Shown here: positions 16,475-24,455 of the stretch, one piece after another | Layout: every line of letters starts with the position of its first letter | How positions within the stretch are numbered: the stretch's first letter is position 1 | NCBI GenBank assembly: GCA_036745875.1 | Contig: DAIOFH010000036.1 | Location: 1-31,593, forward strand | Origin: DAIOFH01 sp036745875 | Lineage (GTDB): Bacteria > Planctomycetota > SZUA-567 | Length of the DNA: 31,593 nt | Reading direction: 5' to 3' | Made by a program: the position numbers and the translations under genes | Notes under the pieces: model-generated | What the model was told of the DNA's origin: nothing | What the model saw: only the letters and a program-made list of their open reading frames with translations | Databases searched by the model: none

Positions 16475-18133
16475 ATGCGCAACCGGTCATTTGTAGATGC
16501 CTCACTGAGGTTGGCATGCGTCACGGCGCTTGCTTTGTCGGCGCTGGCGGCTTCCGTCGTCGCGGAAGACGCACTGTCCCTCCTGCGTTACAAGGACTGC
16601 CGGGACGCAAGAATCAACCTTACCTACCACGAAGCGCCGCTCAGGCAGATCCTCACCGACCTCGAACGCATGCGCGGCAAAACCAACATAAAAATCCGGG
16701 CCGAAAATCCGGAACAGGAAAACAAGGTCCTCAGCCAGCCGGTCAGTATCGCCGTCTCCGGTATTCTTTGGGATACTGCCTTGTCGTATCTCGCCGACCG
16801 CCTTAGTCTGTCCATCGACCGGCGAAGGGAAAAGGACGGCCTGATCTTCCTTGAAAAAATCCCGGCATTCAGCGCCGTTCTCAACGGCGTCGGTTTCGGA
16901 GCGGCTGTCGCTGAAATCGCCCGTTTCGGCAATGCGAATGTGGTTTTCTCGCCGGCGGTGGATACGGCGAAGCCGGTGCACATCACCCTGAACGACGTCC
17001 CCTGGCCGCAGGCCATCGAGACCGTTCTCAAGGCGCACAACTGCGTGATGCTTGAGGAAGAGTCCGGCATCATGCGTGTCGCCACCGTCGAAGAGGCGGG
17101 GGTACGGAGGGAAACGCGGTTGCGCCCTCTCAGGTTCATCGTGCCGGAGGGCAAATTGTCCCTCGAAAACCTATCCGCCGCGGTCTATCCGGAAAAGGAC
17201 AAGAAGGAGCAGGGCCTGCCGTCCGCGAGAACGGCGGCCGAGATTGTGAAAATCCTCGAAAACGTCCAGTCCCGCCACGGATCCGTCGCCTACGAACAGC
17301 GCACCAATACGCTGGTTCTCACCGATGTGCCGGAGAAGGTGCGGGAAATGTTGCGCATCATAGACACCTTCGACGTTCCCGCCCACCAGGTGTTGTTGGA
17401 AACGGTTTTCGCGTCCGTCGACGGCAATGCCAATTCATACCCCGACGTCAAATGGGACTTCGACACCTCCTGGCGCGGCGAAAAATGGGACGGCGAGCCC
17501 GTGGATTCGTTGTCCAGGACCGGCGTCATGAACCATGACGCCTTTACCGCGTTCCTTCTCAATGCGCGGCAGGACCAGTGCGTCAGGATCCTCCAGGCTC
17601 CGCAGATGCTGGTGATGGACGGGGAAGAGGCGTCCGTATTCGTCGGCGATTTGCGCCAAAAGTCCGTCGCCGACATCACCGGGGAAATCACCGATGAAAA
17701 GAGCAGGGGCGTACTGCTCGGCAGCAGCATGAGCGTAGTTCCCATCGTCTATCCCGGCACAGACAGGGTGGTGTTGGAAGTCTTCCCCGTGCAGACGGGA
17801 GAACCCATTATCGACAGAAAACAATCGGGCGAATTGTCCATAGAACTGCCGGCACGGCTCAACGTCAAGGCCGCCAGGACGCGCATGGTGCTTCGCTCCG
17901 GCGAGACCGGCGTGATTTCCGGGCTGTTCGACCAGTTTGACGCCCGTGGCGTCGTGAAGGCGGCTTCGGATACCCTTGGCCTGATGAAAAAACCGTTCCA
18001 GAAGCCGGTTCAAACGGAGATCCGCCGCAACAATTTCTTCATGGTCACGCCGACCGTCATCGTCCCCGACTGCGGGGTGGAGTTCGACCAGGACGTTCAG
18101 GCGGCGCGCGAGTCGCTGGCTGCGGTGAGATAG
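16475..18133 (+). CDS. Secretin (PilQ/GspD-like outer-membrane channel)
   Basis: 552 residues from ATG 16475, with GGAG eight bases upstream in the end of the preceding gene. A signal peptide (about 1-30, ASVVAED) is followed by two N0/STN-like modules (about 45-125 and 130-200). An N1-like domain follows (TAAEIVKILENVQSRHGSVAYEQRTNTLVLTDVPEKVREMLRIIDTFD, about 250-295), then the beta-barrel secretin domain with PQMLVMDGEEASVFVG, RTRMVLRSGETGVISGLF and FFMVTPTVIV near the end. It would form the outer-membrane gate of a type IV pilus or type II-like secretion system. It is shorter than usual PilQ. No ATPase, platform or pilin genes are nearby, so the other parts must be elsewhere. Confidence 0.86.
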   Translation: MRNRSFVDASLRLACVTALALSALAASVVAEDALSLLRYKDCRDARINLTYHEAPLRQILTDLERMRGKTNIKIRAENPEQENKVLSQPVSIAVSGILWDTALSYLADRLSLSIDRRREKDGLIFLEKIPAFSAVLNGVGFGAAVAEIARFGNANVVFSPAVDTAKPVHITLNDVPWPQAIETVLKAHNCVMLEEESGIMRVATVEEAGVRRETRLRPLRFIVPEGKLSLENLSAAVYPEKDKKEQGLPSARTAAEIVKILENVQSRHGSVAYEQRTNTLVLTDVPEKVREMLRIIDTFDVPAHQVLLETVFASVDGNANSYPDVKWDFDTSWRGEKWDGEPVDSLSRTGVMNHDAFTAFLLNARQDQCVRILQAPQMLVMDGEEASVFVGDLRQKSVADITGEITDEKSRGVLLGSSMSVVPIVYPGTDRVVLEVFPVQTGEPIIDRKQSGELSIELPARLNVKAARTRMVLRSGETGVISGLFDQFDARGVVKAASDTLGLMKKPFQKPVQTEIRRNNFFMVTPTVIVPDCGVEFDQDVQAARESLAAVR

Positions 18134-18186
18134 CGGGAATCGACCGGGGCAAAGGCTTTTACTTTTAAGCTCGCCCGAATCAAAAC

Positions 18187-18214
18187 TTGCGCCTGTCAAC
18201 TTCTTTCGTATAAT
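18187..18214 (+). promoter_or_regulatory. Promoter of the DUF2161 gene, near-leaderless
   Basis: -35 TTGCGC (18187-18192) and perfect -10 TATAAT (18209-18214), 16 bp apart. The start is expected at about 18221, two bases before the ATG at 18223, so the transcript should carry almost no 5' leader. Confidence 0.6.
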
Positions 18215-18222
18215 ACAGCATC

Positions 18223-18942
18223 ATGCCGAGAAAGAAGACTCTTCAAACCGTCAAGGAAACCGATCTCTATCATCCTCTCCAGGGTTGGCTGGAGGGGAAC
18301 GGCTATATTGTCCATGCCGAAGTCAATGACTGTGACATTGTCGCGCGCAAAGGCGACGATGTCGTCATCATCGAAATCAAGCGAGCCATTAATCTCGACC
18401 TCCTTCTCCAGGCTGTCAAGCGTCAGCAGGCGTCAGAATCCGTCTATGTTGCCGTACCGGCGCCAAGGACGGCGGATAAGCGCTGGAACGAATTGCTGCG
18501 TCTTTTGAAGCGCCTGGAAATCGGCCTTCTCCTGGTATATCTCGACTCGATCCTGCCGAGGGTTGAACTGGCGTTTCATCCAGTGCGCCAGGAGCGGCGG
18601 CAGCAAAAAGCCGTCACCAAGGCGTTGTTGACGGAAATGTCGGGGCGCAGCGTCAATATGAATATCGGCGGCTCGACCCGCCGTCCCCTGATGACCGCCT
18701 ACCGCGAGGAAGCGTTGACCGTCGCGGCGGCGCTGGAACAAAGCGGACCCGCATCGCCGTCCCTGTTGCGGAAATCCGGCTGCCCGGAAAAAACGGGCTC
18801 AATCCTCTACGCCAATTTTTACGGCTGGTTCGAACGTGTTTCGGCCGGGCAATACGCCCTGACGGAAAAAGGGAGGACCGCGCTCTCCGAGCACCAGGAA
18901 CTGGTTGTGCGGATACGGTCGCGCTTGAAGGAATGTTCCTGA
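18223..18942 (+). CDS. DUF2161 protein, PD-(D/E)XK nuclease-like fold
   Basis: 239 residues. The N-terminal part has KETDLYHPLQGWLEGNGY, then DCDIVARKGDDVVIIEIKRAINLDLLLQAVKRQ: D at DCDIVA and EIK form the D-x(n)-E-x-K core of the PD-(D/E)XK superfamily. The C-terminal region looks like a winged-helix module (ASPSLLRKSGC...GWFERVSAGQYALTEKGRTAL). Members are annotated as putative phosphodiesterases; a DNA-processing role is likely but unproven. No Shine-Dalgarno sequence precedes the ATG and the promoter abuts it, so translation is probably leaderless. A strong terminator separates it from the convergent methyltransferase gene. Confidence 0.85.
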   Translation: MPRKKTLQTVKETDLYHPLQGWLEGNGYIVHAEVNDCDIVARKGDDVVIIEIKRAINLDLLLQAVKRQQASESVYVAVPAPRTADKRWNELLRLLKRLEIGLLLVYLDSILPRVELAFHPVRQERRQQKAVTKALLTEMSGRSVNMNIGGSTRRPLMTAYREEALTVAAALEQSGPASPSLLRKSGCPEKTGSILYANFYGWFERVSAGQYALTEKGRTALSEHQELVVRIRSRLKECS

Positions 18943-18979
18943 TTCCAAAACCCGAGGCAAATCGGCTTATGAAAGCCTA

Positions 18980-19030
18980 GACAGAGGCGCCAAGGTTCTC
19001 TGGCGCCTCTGTCCAGCATTTTCTATTTTT
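18980..19030 (+). terminator. Strong hairpin between convergent genes
   Basis: A perfect 13-bp stem, GACAGAGGCGCCA (18980-18992) with TGGCGCCTCTGTC (19001-19013), has an 8-nt loop. T-rich sequence follows after a short gap (CATTTTCTATTTTT), so it best terminates the rightward DUF2161 transcript. Confidence 0.75.
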
Positions 19031-19037
19031 AAATCAA

Positions 19038-19682
19038 TCAGCCGACGAACATTGACAACTCCACATCACCCGTAATAAATACGGACATATACCTTTTCGA
19101 ACTCCGTACTAGGGAAAGATAATCGGGGCTGGATTCGGCATCGTCGGCGACAATAAGTGCGCCAGGGCCAAGTCTACTCTCGATCAGGCCAAAAATCTCG
19201 GGATAAAGCGCCTTCGCTCCATCGAGGAGGAGGAAATCCACCGTTTTCGGCAAGTCTGTTCGCAAGGTCTCCAGCGCATCTCCTTCCCTGATCTCAACAA
19301 GGTCGATAAGGCCGCCGGCGGTCAGATTTTGCCTGGCCCTGGCCACTTTCGATGTTTCGAATTCGGTGGTAATCAGGTGGCCGCTACCATTATCGCGAAG
19401 CGCAGCAGCGAGAAATAGCGTCGATATGCCAAACGAAGTCCCGTACTCGACGACTGTCTGCGCACCGCTACTCCGTGCCAGCATGTACAACAACATACCT
19501 GTTTCCCGCGAAACGGCCAGCGGCAGATCCTTTAGCCGCTCATAAAAGTAAAGGTATTCGGTTTTGCTCTGTTTTAGACGCCTCACCTCCCCGTCGGACA
19601 AGCCGTCGGCAGGCTCCGCGTCCGATTTCTTAAGCAGGGAGTCCAAAAGAGAGGCAAGCGGTTCGGAATGGAGAATACTCAT
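19038..19682 (-). CDS. Class I SAM-dependent O-methyltransferase
   Basis: 214 residues from ATG 19682 (AAAGG nine bases upstream; the open frame extends to 19805 across a terminator). SAM-binding motif I is VVEYGTSFGISTLFLA, followed by the acidic loop TTEFETSKVARARQNL, EIREGDALETL and FLLLDGAKALYPEIF, which matches the catechol/caffeoyl-CoA O-methyltransferase-like family 3. It transfers a methyl group to a small-molecule hydroxyl; the acceptor is unknown. The C-terminus ends VELSMFVG. It stands alone behind its own putative promoter. Confidence 0.88.
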   Translation of the reverse strand: MSILHSEPLASLLDSLLKKSDAEPADGLSDGEVRRLKQSKTEYLYFYERLKDLPLAVSRETGMLLYMLARSSGAQTVVEYGTSFGISTLFLAAALRDNGSGHLITTEFETSKVARARQNLTAGGLIDLVEIREGDALETLRTDLPKTVDFLLLDGAKALYPEIFGLIESRLGPGALIVADDAESSPDYLSLVRSSKRYMSVFITGDVELSMFVG

Positions 19683-19725
19683 TGTAACGCCTTTCGTGGT
19701 TAGCCTACACGACCAGAAAAGGCGT

Positions 19726-19769
19726 AAAAAAAACGCACTTCCGGCCATGAAGGACGAATAAGTGCGTTG
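19726..19769 (-). terminator. Rho-independent terminator between deoR-type gene and methyltransferase
   Basis: On the minus strand AACGCACTT (19760-19768) and AAGTGCGTT (19732-19740) form a stem with a roughly 19-nt loop, and the 3' side runs into TTTTTTTT. It ends the regulator transcript, or it acts as an attenuator for the methyltransferase if the putative promoter at 19809-19836 is used. Confidence 0.75.
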
Positions 19770-19808
19770 AGTGACGTTAACGCTTACGGATACCAATAAT
19801 CGCATTTA

Positions 19809-19836
19809 AGCATATATGTAAATTTGATAAATACAA
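19809..19836 (-). promoter_or_regulatory. Possible methyltransferase promoter upstream of the terminator
   Basis: Minus-strand -35 TTGTAT (19831-19836) and -10 TATGCT (19809-19814), 16 bp apart. The transcript would start near 19802 and run through the hairpin at 19726-19769 before reaching the methyltransferase start at 19682. Confidence 0.35.
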
Positions 19837-19861
19837 GAAAAATCCTGTGATTTTCGTAGCG

Positions 19862-20602
19862 CTACGCCAAATACAAGTCTGCCTTGCTGCTGTTGATCGC
19901 CGCGACGTATGGTTCGTCCAGATCCTTGTTGGTGATGACGCCGGCGAGGTCGTCGAGTCCGCAGATATGCGCCATGGCGGTCGCGCCGAATTTGGACGAG
20001 TCCGCGAGTATGTAGCATTGCTTGCAGCGTTCGAGAATCACCGACACCACTTCCGCCCGCATCATGTCGCGGTTGGTAAAGCCGGTTTCCAGGGTGAAGC
20101 CGTCCATGCCGAGGAACGCCTTGCTGAAGAAGGTGCTTGTGATGTTCTGTCGCGCCATCGCGCCGACGACGCTTTCACTGTCCGGCTGGTAGATGCCGCC
20201 TATGACGACGACCTTGGCGATGTCCCCGTTCCTGACTTGGCGGGCGACAAAGAGGTTCCCGGCCACTAGTTGGACATTTCTGCCCGCCAATTCCCGCGCC
20301 AGGAGCGCGTTGGCCGATCCCGATTCCAGGAACACCGTCTCCCCGTCCTTGACGAGCGCCGCGGCTTTTCTCGCGATGGCGCGTTTTTCTTCGTAGCGGA
20401 TGCTCAGGCGGTGCCCGATGTTTTCCGATTCGAGAAGAGCCGCGCCGCCGTGGGTGCGACGGATAAAGCCTTCCTTCTCCAGCACGCTCAGGTCCTGCCT
20501 GATGGTGACGAGGGAAACGCCGGCCTGTTCGGACAGTTCCTGCACGCTCGCCTGTCCCGTCTTGGCAAGGCAGTTCAAAATTTCGGCGCGTCGCTTGTTC
20601 AT
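19862..20602 (-). CDS. DeoR-family transcriptional regulator
   Basis: 246 residues. The N-terminal winged helix is typical (NKRRAEILNCLAKTGQASVQELSEQAGVSLVTIRQDLSVLEKEGFIRRTHGGA, 2-55). The C-terminal sugar-phosphate isomerase-like effector domain follows (KDGETVFLESGSANALLARELA, VVIGGIYQPDSESVVGAMA, FLGMDGFTLETGFTNRDMMRAEV, ILADSSKFGATAMAHICGLDDL). Members sense phosphorylated sugars or intermediates and repress catabolic genes. Its ATG overlaps the stop of the glycyl-radical activase by 4 bases (ATGA), so the pair is translationally coupled and it probably controls the activase operon. Confidence 0.93.
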   Translation of the reverse strand: MNKRRAEILNCLAKTGQASVQELSEQAGVSLVTIRQDLSVLEKEGFIRRTHGGAALLESENIGHRLSIRYEEKRAIARKAAALVKDGETVFLESGSANALLARELAGRNVQLVAGNLFVARQVRNGDIAKVVVIGGIYQPDSESVVGAMARQNITSTFFSKAFLGMDGFTLETGFTNRDMMRAEVVSVILERCKQCYILADSSKFGATAMAHICGLDDLAGVITNKDLDEPYVAAINSSKADLYLA

Positions 20603-21492
20603 AGCAGTACCTCCTTCATTCCTTCCGCAAGCAGCGTATTTTTGTAATCCTCGAGGTCTTCCTTATGGATCTGACCGATCCCGCCAAGGCAGTAGTCGAG
20701 CCCCAGCATATCGTATTTGTTCTGCCCCATCTGGTGGAACGGCAACAACTCGATAGTATTGACGCCCAAACCCGTCATAAGACGGGCAAACCCTTTAGCG
20801 TCGTCAAGGCCGTCGTTGTAACCGGGAATGACCGGGATGCGGTTCAACATCGCCTTGCCCACCGCGAGGGCGGACCGGATGTTTGCGATAACCGGCTTGT
20901 TGGAAACGCCTGTTCCGGCGAGGTGTTTCTTTTCGTCGTGGTGCTTAATGTCCAGGAGCAGAAGATCGGCCTTGGCCGCGACCTTGTCGAAAACATCCCG
21001 ACCGGCAAAACCGTTTGTTTCCAGGGCTACATGAATGCCATGGCCGTGCAGGCTGTCGATAAGGCCGGCGGCAAAGTCACCCTGCATCAGCACTTCCCCG
21101 CCGGAAAGGGTGACGCCTCCTCCCGATTCCGCGTAGAAGTCCTTGTCCGTCAGGCAGGCTTTGACAATCTCCTCCGTAGTGTATTCCCTCCCCGACAATG
21201 TAAGCGCCTTCACCGCGCAGGCGGGAACGCACAGGCCGCAGCCGGTACAGCGGCTGTGATCTATCCTGATCCCGCCGGAGAACGCTTTGATCGCTTGTTC
21301 GGGGCAAGTACCTATGCAGTTGAGGCAACGGACGCATTTGTCCTTGTTCCAAAATACCTGGACGGCGGATCGGATCGACTCGGGGTTGGAGCACCAGAAA
21401 CATTTCAGGGGACAGCCTTTGAAAAACACAGTCGACCTGATGCCTGGGCCGTCATGAATGCTGAATTTTTGAATATTGAAAACAATTGCCAT
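20599..21492 (-). CDS. Glycyl-radical enzyme activating protein (radical SAM, extra ferredoxin clusters)
   Basis: 297 residues. The N-terminal SIHDGPGIRSTVFFKGCPLKCFWCSNPES carries the radical SAM CxxxCxxC (C at GCPLKCFWC). Two ferredoxin-type clusters follow (CVRCLNCIGTCP and CTGCGLCVPAC). The SAM motif SGGGVTLSGGEVLMQ and the strand motif VALETNGF are clear. This is the PflA-like type for glycyl-radical enzymes other than pyruvate formate-lyase, such as diol dehydratases or choline trimethylamine-lyase relatives. It makes the glycyl radical in its partner under anoxic conditions. No glycyl-radical enzyme gene is in the window. RBS GGAG is 11 bases upstream. Confidence 0.93.
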   Translation of the reverse strand: MAIVFNIQKFSIHDGPGIRSTVFFKGCPLKCFWCSNPESIRSAVQVFWNKDKCVRCLNCIGTCPEQAIKAFSGGIRIDHSRCTGCGLCVPACAVKALTLSGREYTTEEIVKACLTDKDFYAESGGGVTLSGGEVLMQGDFAAGLIDSLHGHGIHVALETNGFAGRDVFDKVAAKADLLLLDIKHHDEKKHLAGTGVSNKPVIANIRSALAVGKAMLNRIPVIPGYNDGLDDAKGFARLMTGLGVNTIELLPFHQMGQNKYDMLGLDYCLGGIGQIHKEDLEDYKNTLLAEGMKEVLL

Positions 21493-21531
21493 GCTTGCGT
21501 GCTCCAGTCTTTTGCCCCTGAATTCTCAGTT

Positions 21532-21560
21532 ATTATAAGCAAAGAAAAGGAAGAACGCAA
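21532..21560 (-). promoter_or_regulatory. Promoter of the activase - deoR operon
   Basis: Minus-strand -35 TTGCGT (21555-21560) and perfect -10 TATAAT (21532-21537), 17 bp apart. The start near 21525 gives a leader of about 33 nt. Confidence 0.75.
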
Positions 21561-21674
21561 ATATTTAATATCAAACGCAAAATAAATACCTTCTAACGAA
21601 AGCAATGGATTAGTTACTAAAAAGTGTAAAAAAGGTCAAACAAGCGCGGTACAGGCAACGATAAGAAGCTGACA

Positions 21675-21702
21675 ATAAAAAAAGCCCTGATAAACAGGGC
21701 TT
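21675..21702 (-). terminator. Rho-independent terminator of the lipoprotein gene
   Basis: Read on the minus strand, AGCCCTG - TTTAT - CAGGGCT is followed by TTTTTTTATT. It lies about 40 nt after the stop of the lipoprotein gene, and possibly ends the transcript coming from the hydrogenase-like gene too. Confidence 0.9.
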
Positions 21703-21741
21703 ATGTATAGGCTTGGCGGTGGAGAATACGTAACTGGTTTC

Positions 21742-22041
21742 TTACTCTTCGTTTGTCAGCCACCCCCGGTCATCGACTCCGACGCGGGTTCGCTGGCGCT
21801 CGTTGCCGGTGCGGACAATGGTGTCGGCGATGTCGTTCCTGGCCTGTCGCATTTCGGCTTGTGCCTGCGGGTCATCGCCGTAATATTCCTGAAGCTCCGG
21901 TTCGGCGTACTTTTTGACGTAATGGTCGGCCGACCGCGCAGCCTGCCGCCTTCCCTGGTTGGCGGCGAAGGAACCGAGGCAACCGGTAAGCAACACCGGC
22001 GTCGCGATGCAGGCGATGACAAAGGCTATTTTTATGCGCAT
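21742..22041 (-). CDS. Small lipoprotein
   Basis: 99 residues. The signal MRIKIAFVIACIATPVLLTGC ends in lipobox L-T-G-C, with Cys21 acylated. The short mature part is polar and helical (QGRRQAARSADHYVKKYAEPELQEYYG...). No known family recognised. GGAGA upstream supports the start. It follows the hydrogenase-like gene by 79 bp in the same direction with no clear terminator between them, so cotranscription is possible. Confidence 0.7.
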   Translation of the reverse strand: MRIKIAFVIACIATPVLLTGCLGSFAANQGRRQAARSADHYVKKYAEPELQEYYGDDPQAQAEMRQARNDIADTIVRTGNERQRTRVGVDDRGWLTNEE

Positions 22042-22120
22042 AACTGTCTCCGTTTACCAAGTGCCCCCGAACTCTATTTGATCAATTTAAAGCGGTGACG
22101 GCAAGAAGAAAAGGACACGC

Positions 22121-23998
22121 TTACACCGGCCGGTTTTTCTCCTCCTCCCACAGTTTTTCCATTTGGCCAAGGTCCGATTCTATCTCGTCGAAGGATCTGC
22201 GGTGTTTCTCCACCCTTCCCGCCAACTCATCCGAGTATGTGGAAAGCATGTTGAACAGCTGCTCAAGGTGCTGCATTTGCGGGATGATTTTTTCCGCTTC
22301 CTCGTTCGAGACCTCGGCCAGGCGTTTCACTTCCTCGGTGACGACGGCAAAGCCCTTGCCGACCTTGCCCGCCCGCGCCGCTTCGATGCTGGCATTGATG
22401 GACAATAGTCCCGTCTGGAAGGCGACGGACTGGATTGTCTTGGAGATGGAGAGAAAGTCCCGGAGCGCTTTCGATGCGTTGTACACCGCTTCCTCCACCT
22501 GGGTGAAAACCGCCACATTGCCGCCGTATGTTTCTTTCATCGCGGAGATGCGGCTGTGGAGGGCGTCGAGAAGCCTGCCCGTTTCATCCTTCAGACGCTC
22601 CTCCACTTCGCCAAGCGCCTGTGCGTGCATGCGTTCCTTTTCATCCACTTCCCTCTGCGCCTTGGCGATAAGCTTGCGTTCCGAATCCCAGCGCTGGAAA
22701 TAATGGCAGTTTTCCATTTTGTTCAGGCCGTTGAAGATCGCCACCGCCATCTGTTCACAGCTCTCGTAGCCGCAGGCGCGGCAGTTGAAAAGATCATCCG
22801 CCTTGAACTTGCCCATTTGCCGGAACAGGTCTTCGAGCTTATCTTTCGTGGGGAGGCGCACCGTGGTGGTCTTTGACAAATCCTTGTAGCGGCGCGGCGC
22901 AAGGTCGGCCGACCAAGTTTTTTCAAGCTCACGGCGCATCTTCCGGTCGGACAACTTTCGGGAAAGCCATTTCCAGCGACCTTCGAGCGCAGGGCCGCGG
23001 TTCGCCTGTTCAAAGGCATGGACGCGTTTGGTAATTATCGGCTCAAGGGCGTCAGGATGCTCGTCAGGGTTGGCGGAGCCGGGGCCGAGGTTGCAGCCGT
23101 AGCGGCAGCCGAGGCAGTCGACAACCTTGGGTGAAATCCCTTGTTTTATCTTGTCGGCCAAGCCCTTGAAATATGGATACACCACATCCGCGCCTTCGAT
23201 GACGCGAATATCCCCTTTAAGGTCGGGCCGCCAGCGGGAGAGGCTTTTGGCAAGGCCTCCCGGGGTGGGGAACAATGCGCCGCGCTCGACCCCGGGATTG
23301 TCGAATTCGGATTCCTCAAAGCTTTCTATATGTATATCCCATGTTTCAAAACAGCGTTTGAGCGAATTGAAGGTGACGTTCAGGACCGGCGCCGCCAACT
23401 TCTCGAATTCGCGTTTCTTGGCGTAGCATGGCGAGAAAAACACCGCCTGGCAAAGCGAGAGTTCGGGGTTGGCTTTCTGGAACGCAGCCACGGCGTAGGC
23501 CACCGGGCTGTTTACGGGCGCGAGATACGGCAGGAGGTCCGGCTGGTACAGTTCGATATAGTTGACTATCGACGGGCAGGGCTGGCTGATGACCGTCTCG
23601 TCCCCGTTTTGTTCGAGATGCTTGATATAGCCCCATACCGCCAGTTCCGCCCCAAAGGAAACGTCGACGACCGCCTTCGCGCCGATGGAGCGCAGCCAGC
23701 CGGCCAGGCGTTTTTCCCTGTGTGGAAAATTGGATGCGACGGACGGTGCGAGGAAGGCCACGAACGGCGTACGATTTCGTACCATGGTCAGCCATTCGGA
23801 CGTATCGTCGACCCCGTAGCGAGCGTTGTGCGGGCAGGCCCTGATGCATGAGCCGCAGCCGATGCATAGATCGCTGTCGAGGTTGACGTGGTCGCCTGAT
23901 CCATTATTGCAGAATTTCACAGGACAGGCGGCAATACAGACATGGCAGTTGACGCATTTTTCCGAATCCACTGCGATGACGGGGTTGAGTGCTGGCAT
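22121..23998 (-). CDS. FeFe-hydrogenase-like chemoreceptor (redox or H2 sensor)
   Basis: 625 residues, no transmembrane segment. Two 4Fe-4S ferredoxin motifs open the protein (CVNCHVCIAACP at 15-26, CIGCGSCIRACP at 45-56). A FeFe-hydrogenase-like domain spans about 75-310, with candidate H-cluster ligands C141 (QPCPS), C191 (SPCYAKK), C298 and C302 (CLGCRYGC). A PF04060-like Fe-S motif lies at 406-431 (CRACGYESC...ENC). A coiled coil leads to a methyl-accepting signalling tip (FQTGLLSINASIEAARAGKVGKGFAVVTEEVKRLAE, about 527-562). This is the architecture of hydrogenase-type sensors that are coupled to chemotaxis or kinase signalling. L1 and L3 differ from catalytic enzymes (no TSCSP, no GGG), so a sensory role is more likely than H2 production. 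It has its own promoter. Confidence 0.9.
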   Translation of the reverse strand: MPALNPVIAVDSEKCVNCHVCIAACPVKFCNNGSGDHVNLDSDLCIGCGSCIRACPHNARYGVDDTSEWLTMVRNRTPFVAFLAPSVASNFPHREKRLAGWLRSIGAKAVVDVSFGAELAVWGYIKHLEQNGDETVISQPCPSIVNYIELYQPDLLPYLAPVNSPVAYAVAAFQKANPELSLCQAVFFSPCYAKKREFEKLAAPVLNVTFNSLKRCFETWDIHIESFEESEFDNPGVERGALFPTPGGLAKSLSRWRPDLKGDIRVIEGADVVYPYFKGLADKIKQGISPKVVDCLGCRYGCNLGPGSANPDEHPDALEPIITKRVHAFEQANRGPALEGRWKWLSRKLSDRKMRRELEKTWSADLAPRRYKDLSKTTTVRLPTKDKLEDLFRQMGKFKADDLFNCRACGYESCEQMAVAIFNGLNKMENCHYFQRWDSERKLIAKAQREVDEKERMHAQALGEVEERLKDETGRLLDALHSRISAMKETYGGNVAVFTQVEEAVYNASKALRDFLSISKTIQSVAFQTGLLSINASIEAARAGKVGKGFAVVTEEVKRLAEVSNEEAEKIIPQMQHLEQLFNMLSTYSDELAGRVEKHRRSFDEIESDLGQMEKLWEEEKNRPV

Positions 23999-24117
23999 GT
24001 ATGCAACGGCTCCGGCGCGTGATTGTTATATAAACTGTAGAAGAAAAAACCGGAAAATCGACAAATTCTCACTTTTGGGATTAGTGCAATTCCTGGCAGT
24101 TTTCGACGCTTCCTACG

Positions 24118-24145
24118 ATTTTATCATCAACAGCAGCAATGTCAA
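24118..24145 (-). promoter_or_regulatory. Promoter of the hydrogenase-like sensor gene
   Basis: Minus-strand perfect -35 TTGACA (24140-24145) and -10 TAAAAT (24118-24123), 16 bp apart. The leader is about 110 nt. Confidence 0.65.
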
Positions 24146-24321
24146 CCATTTATCAATACAGCGCTCCGCATGGGATATATGATTATTCGAAAGAAAATCT
24201 CGGCAAAACACGCTGATGCTTCAACGTTAATCGTATATTGTTCGGTTGGCAATCGTACAATTGTCAAAGGATCGACGGTTTAAAAGTACAAATGACTGTA
24301 ATTGTCTCGAAGAGTGGACTT

Positions 24322-24352
24322 GTCCGGTTTGATTGCCGGACCGCTTTTTTTT
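24322..24352 (+). terminator. Orphan rho-independent terminator
   Basis: GTCCGG (24322-24327) pairs with CCGGAC (24336-24341) across an 8-nt loop, followed by CGC and eight T. No plus-strand gene precedes it, so it ends a short RNA or a leader of the downstream Nif11 gene. Confidence 0.8.
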
Positions 24353-24455
24353 AATGGGAGTCTTTTACGGTGGGATATTCGCCCATCCATGGCGAAAACA
24401 GGCAGCAGTTGCTTTGCTGTATATCGTCAATAAAGAAAATATGTAGGAGAGAGCC

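Larger units (their letters stand above)
23999..24455. other. 457-bp intergenic region with a divergent promoter and an orphan terminator
   Basis: It holds the promoter of the hydrogenase-like gene on the minus strand (24118-24145) and, on the plus strand, a complete rho-independent terminator (24322-24352) with no gene before it. No open reading frame of note is seen. The AT-rich stretch 24190-24320 contains related short words (ACAATTGTC and GTAATTGTC). It may be a small RNA or an attenuated leader of the Nif11 gene. Confidence 0.5.
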
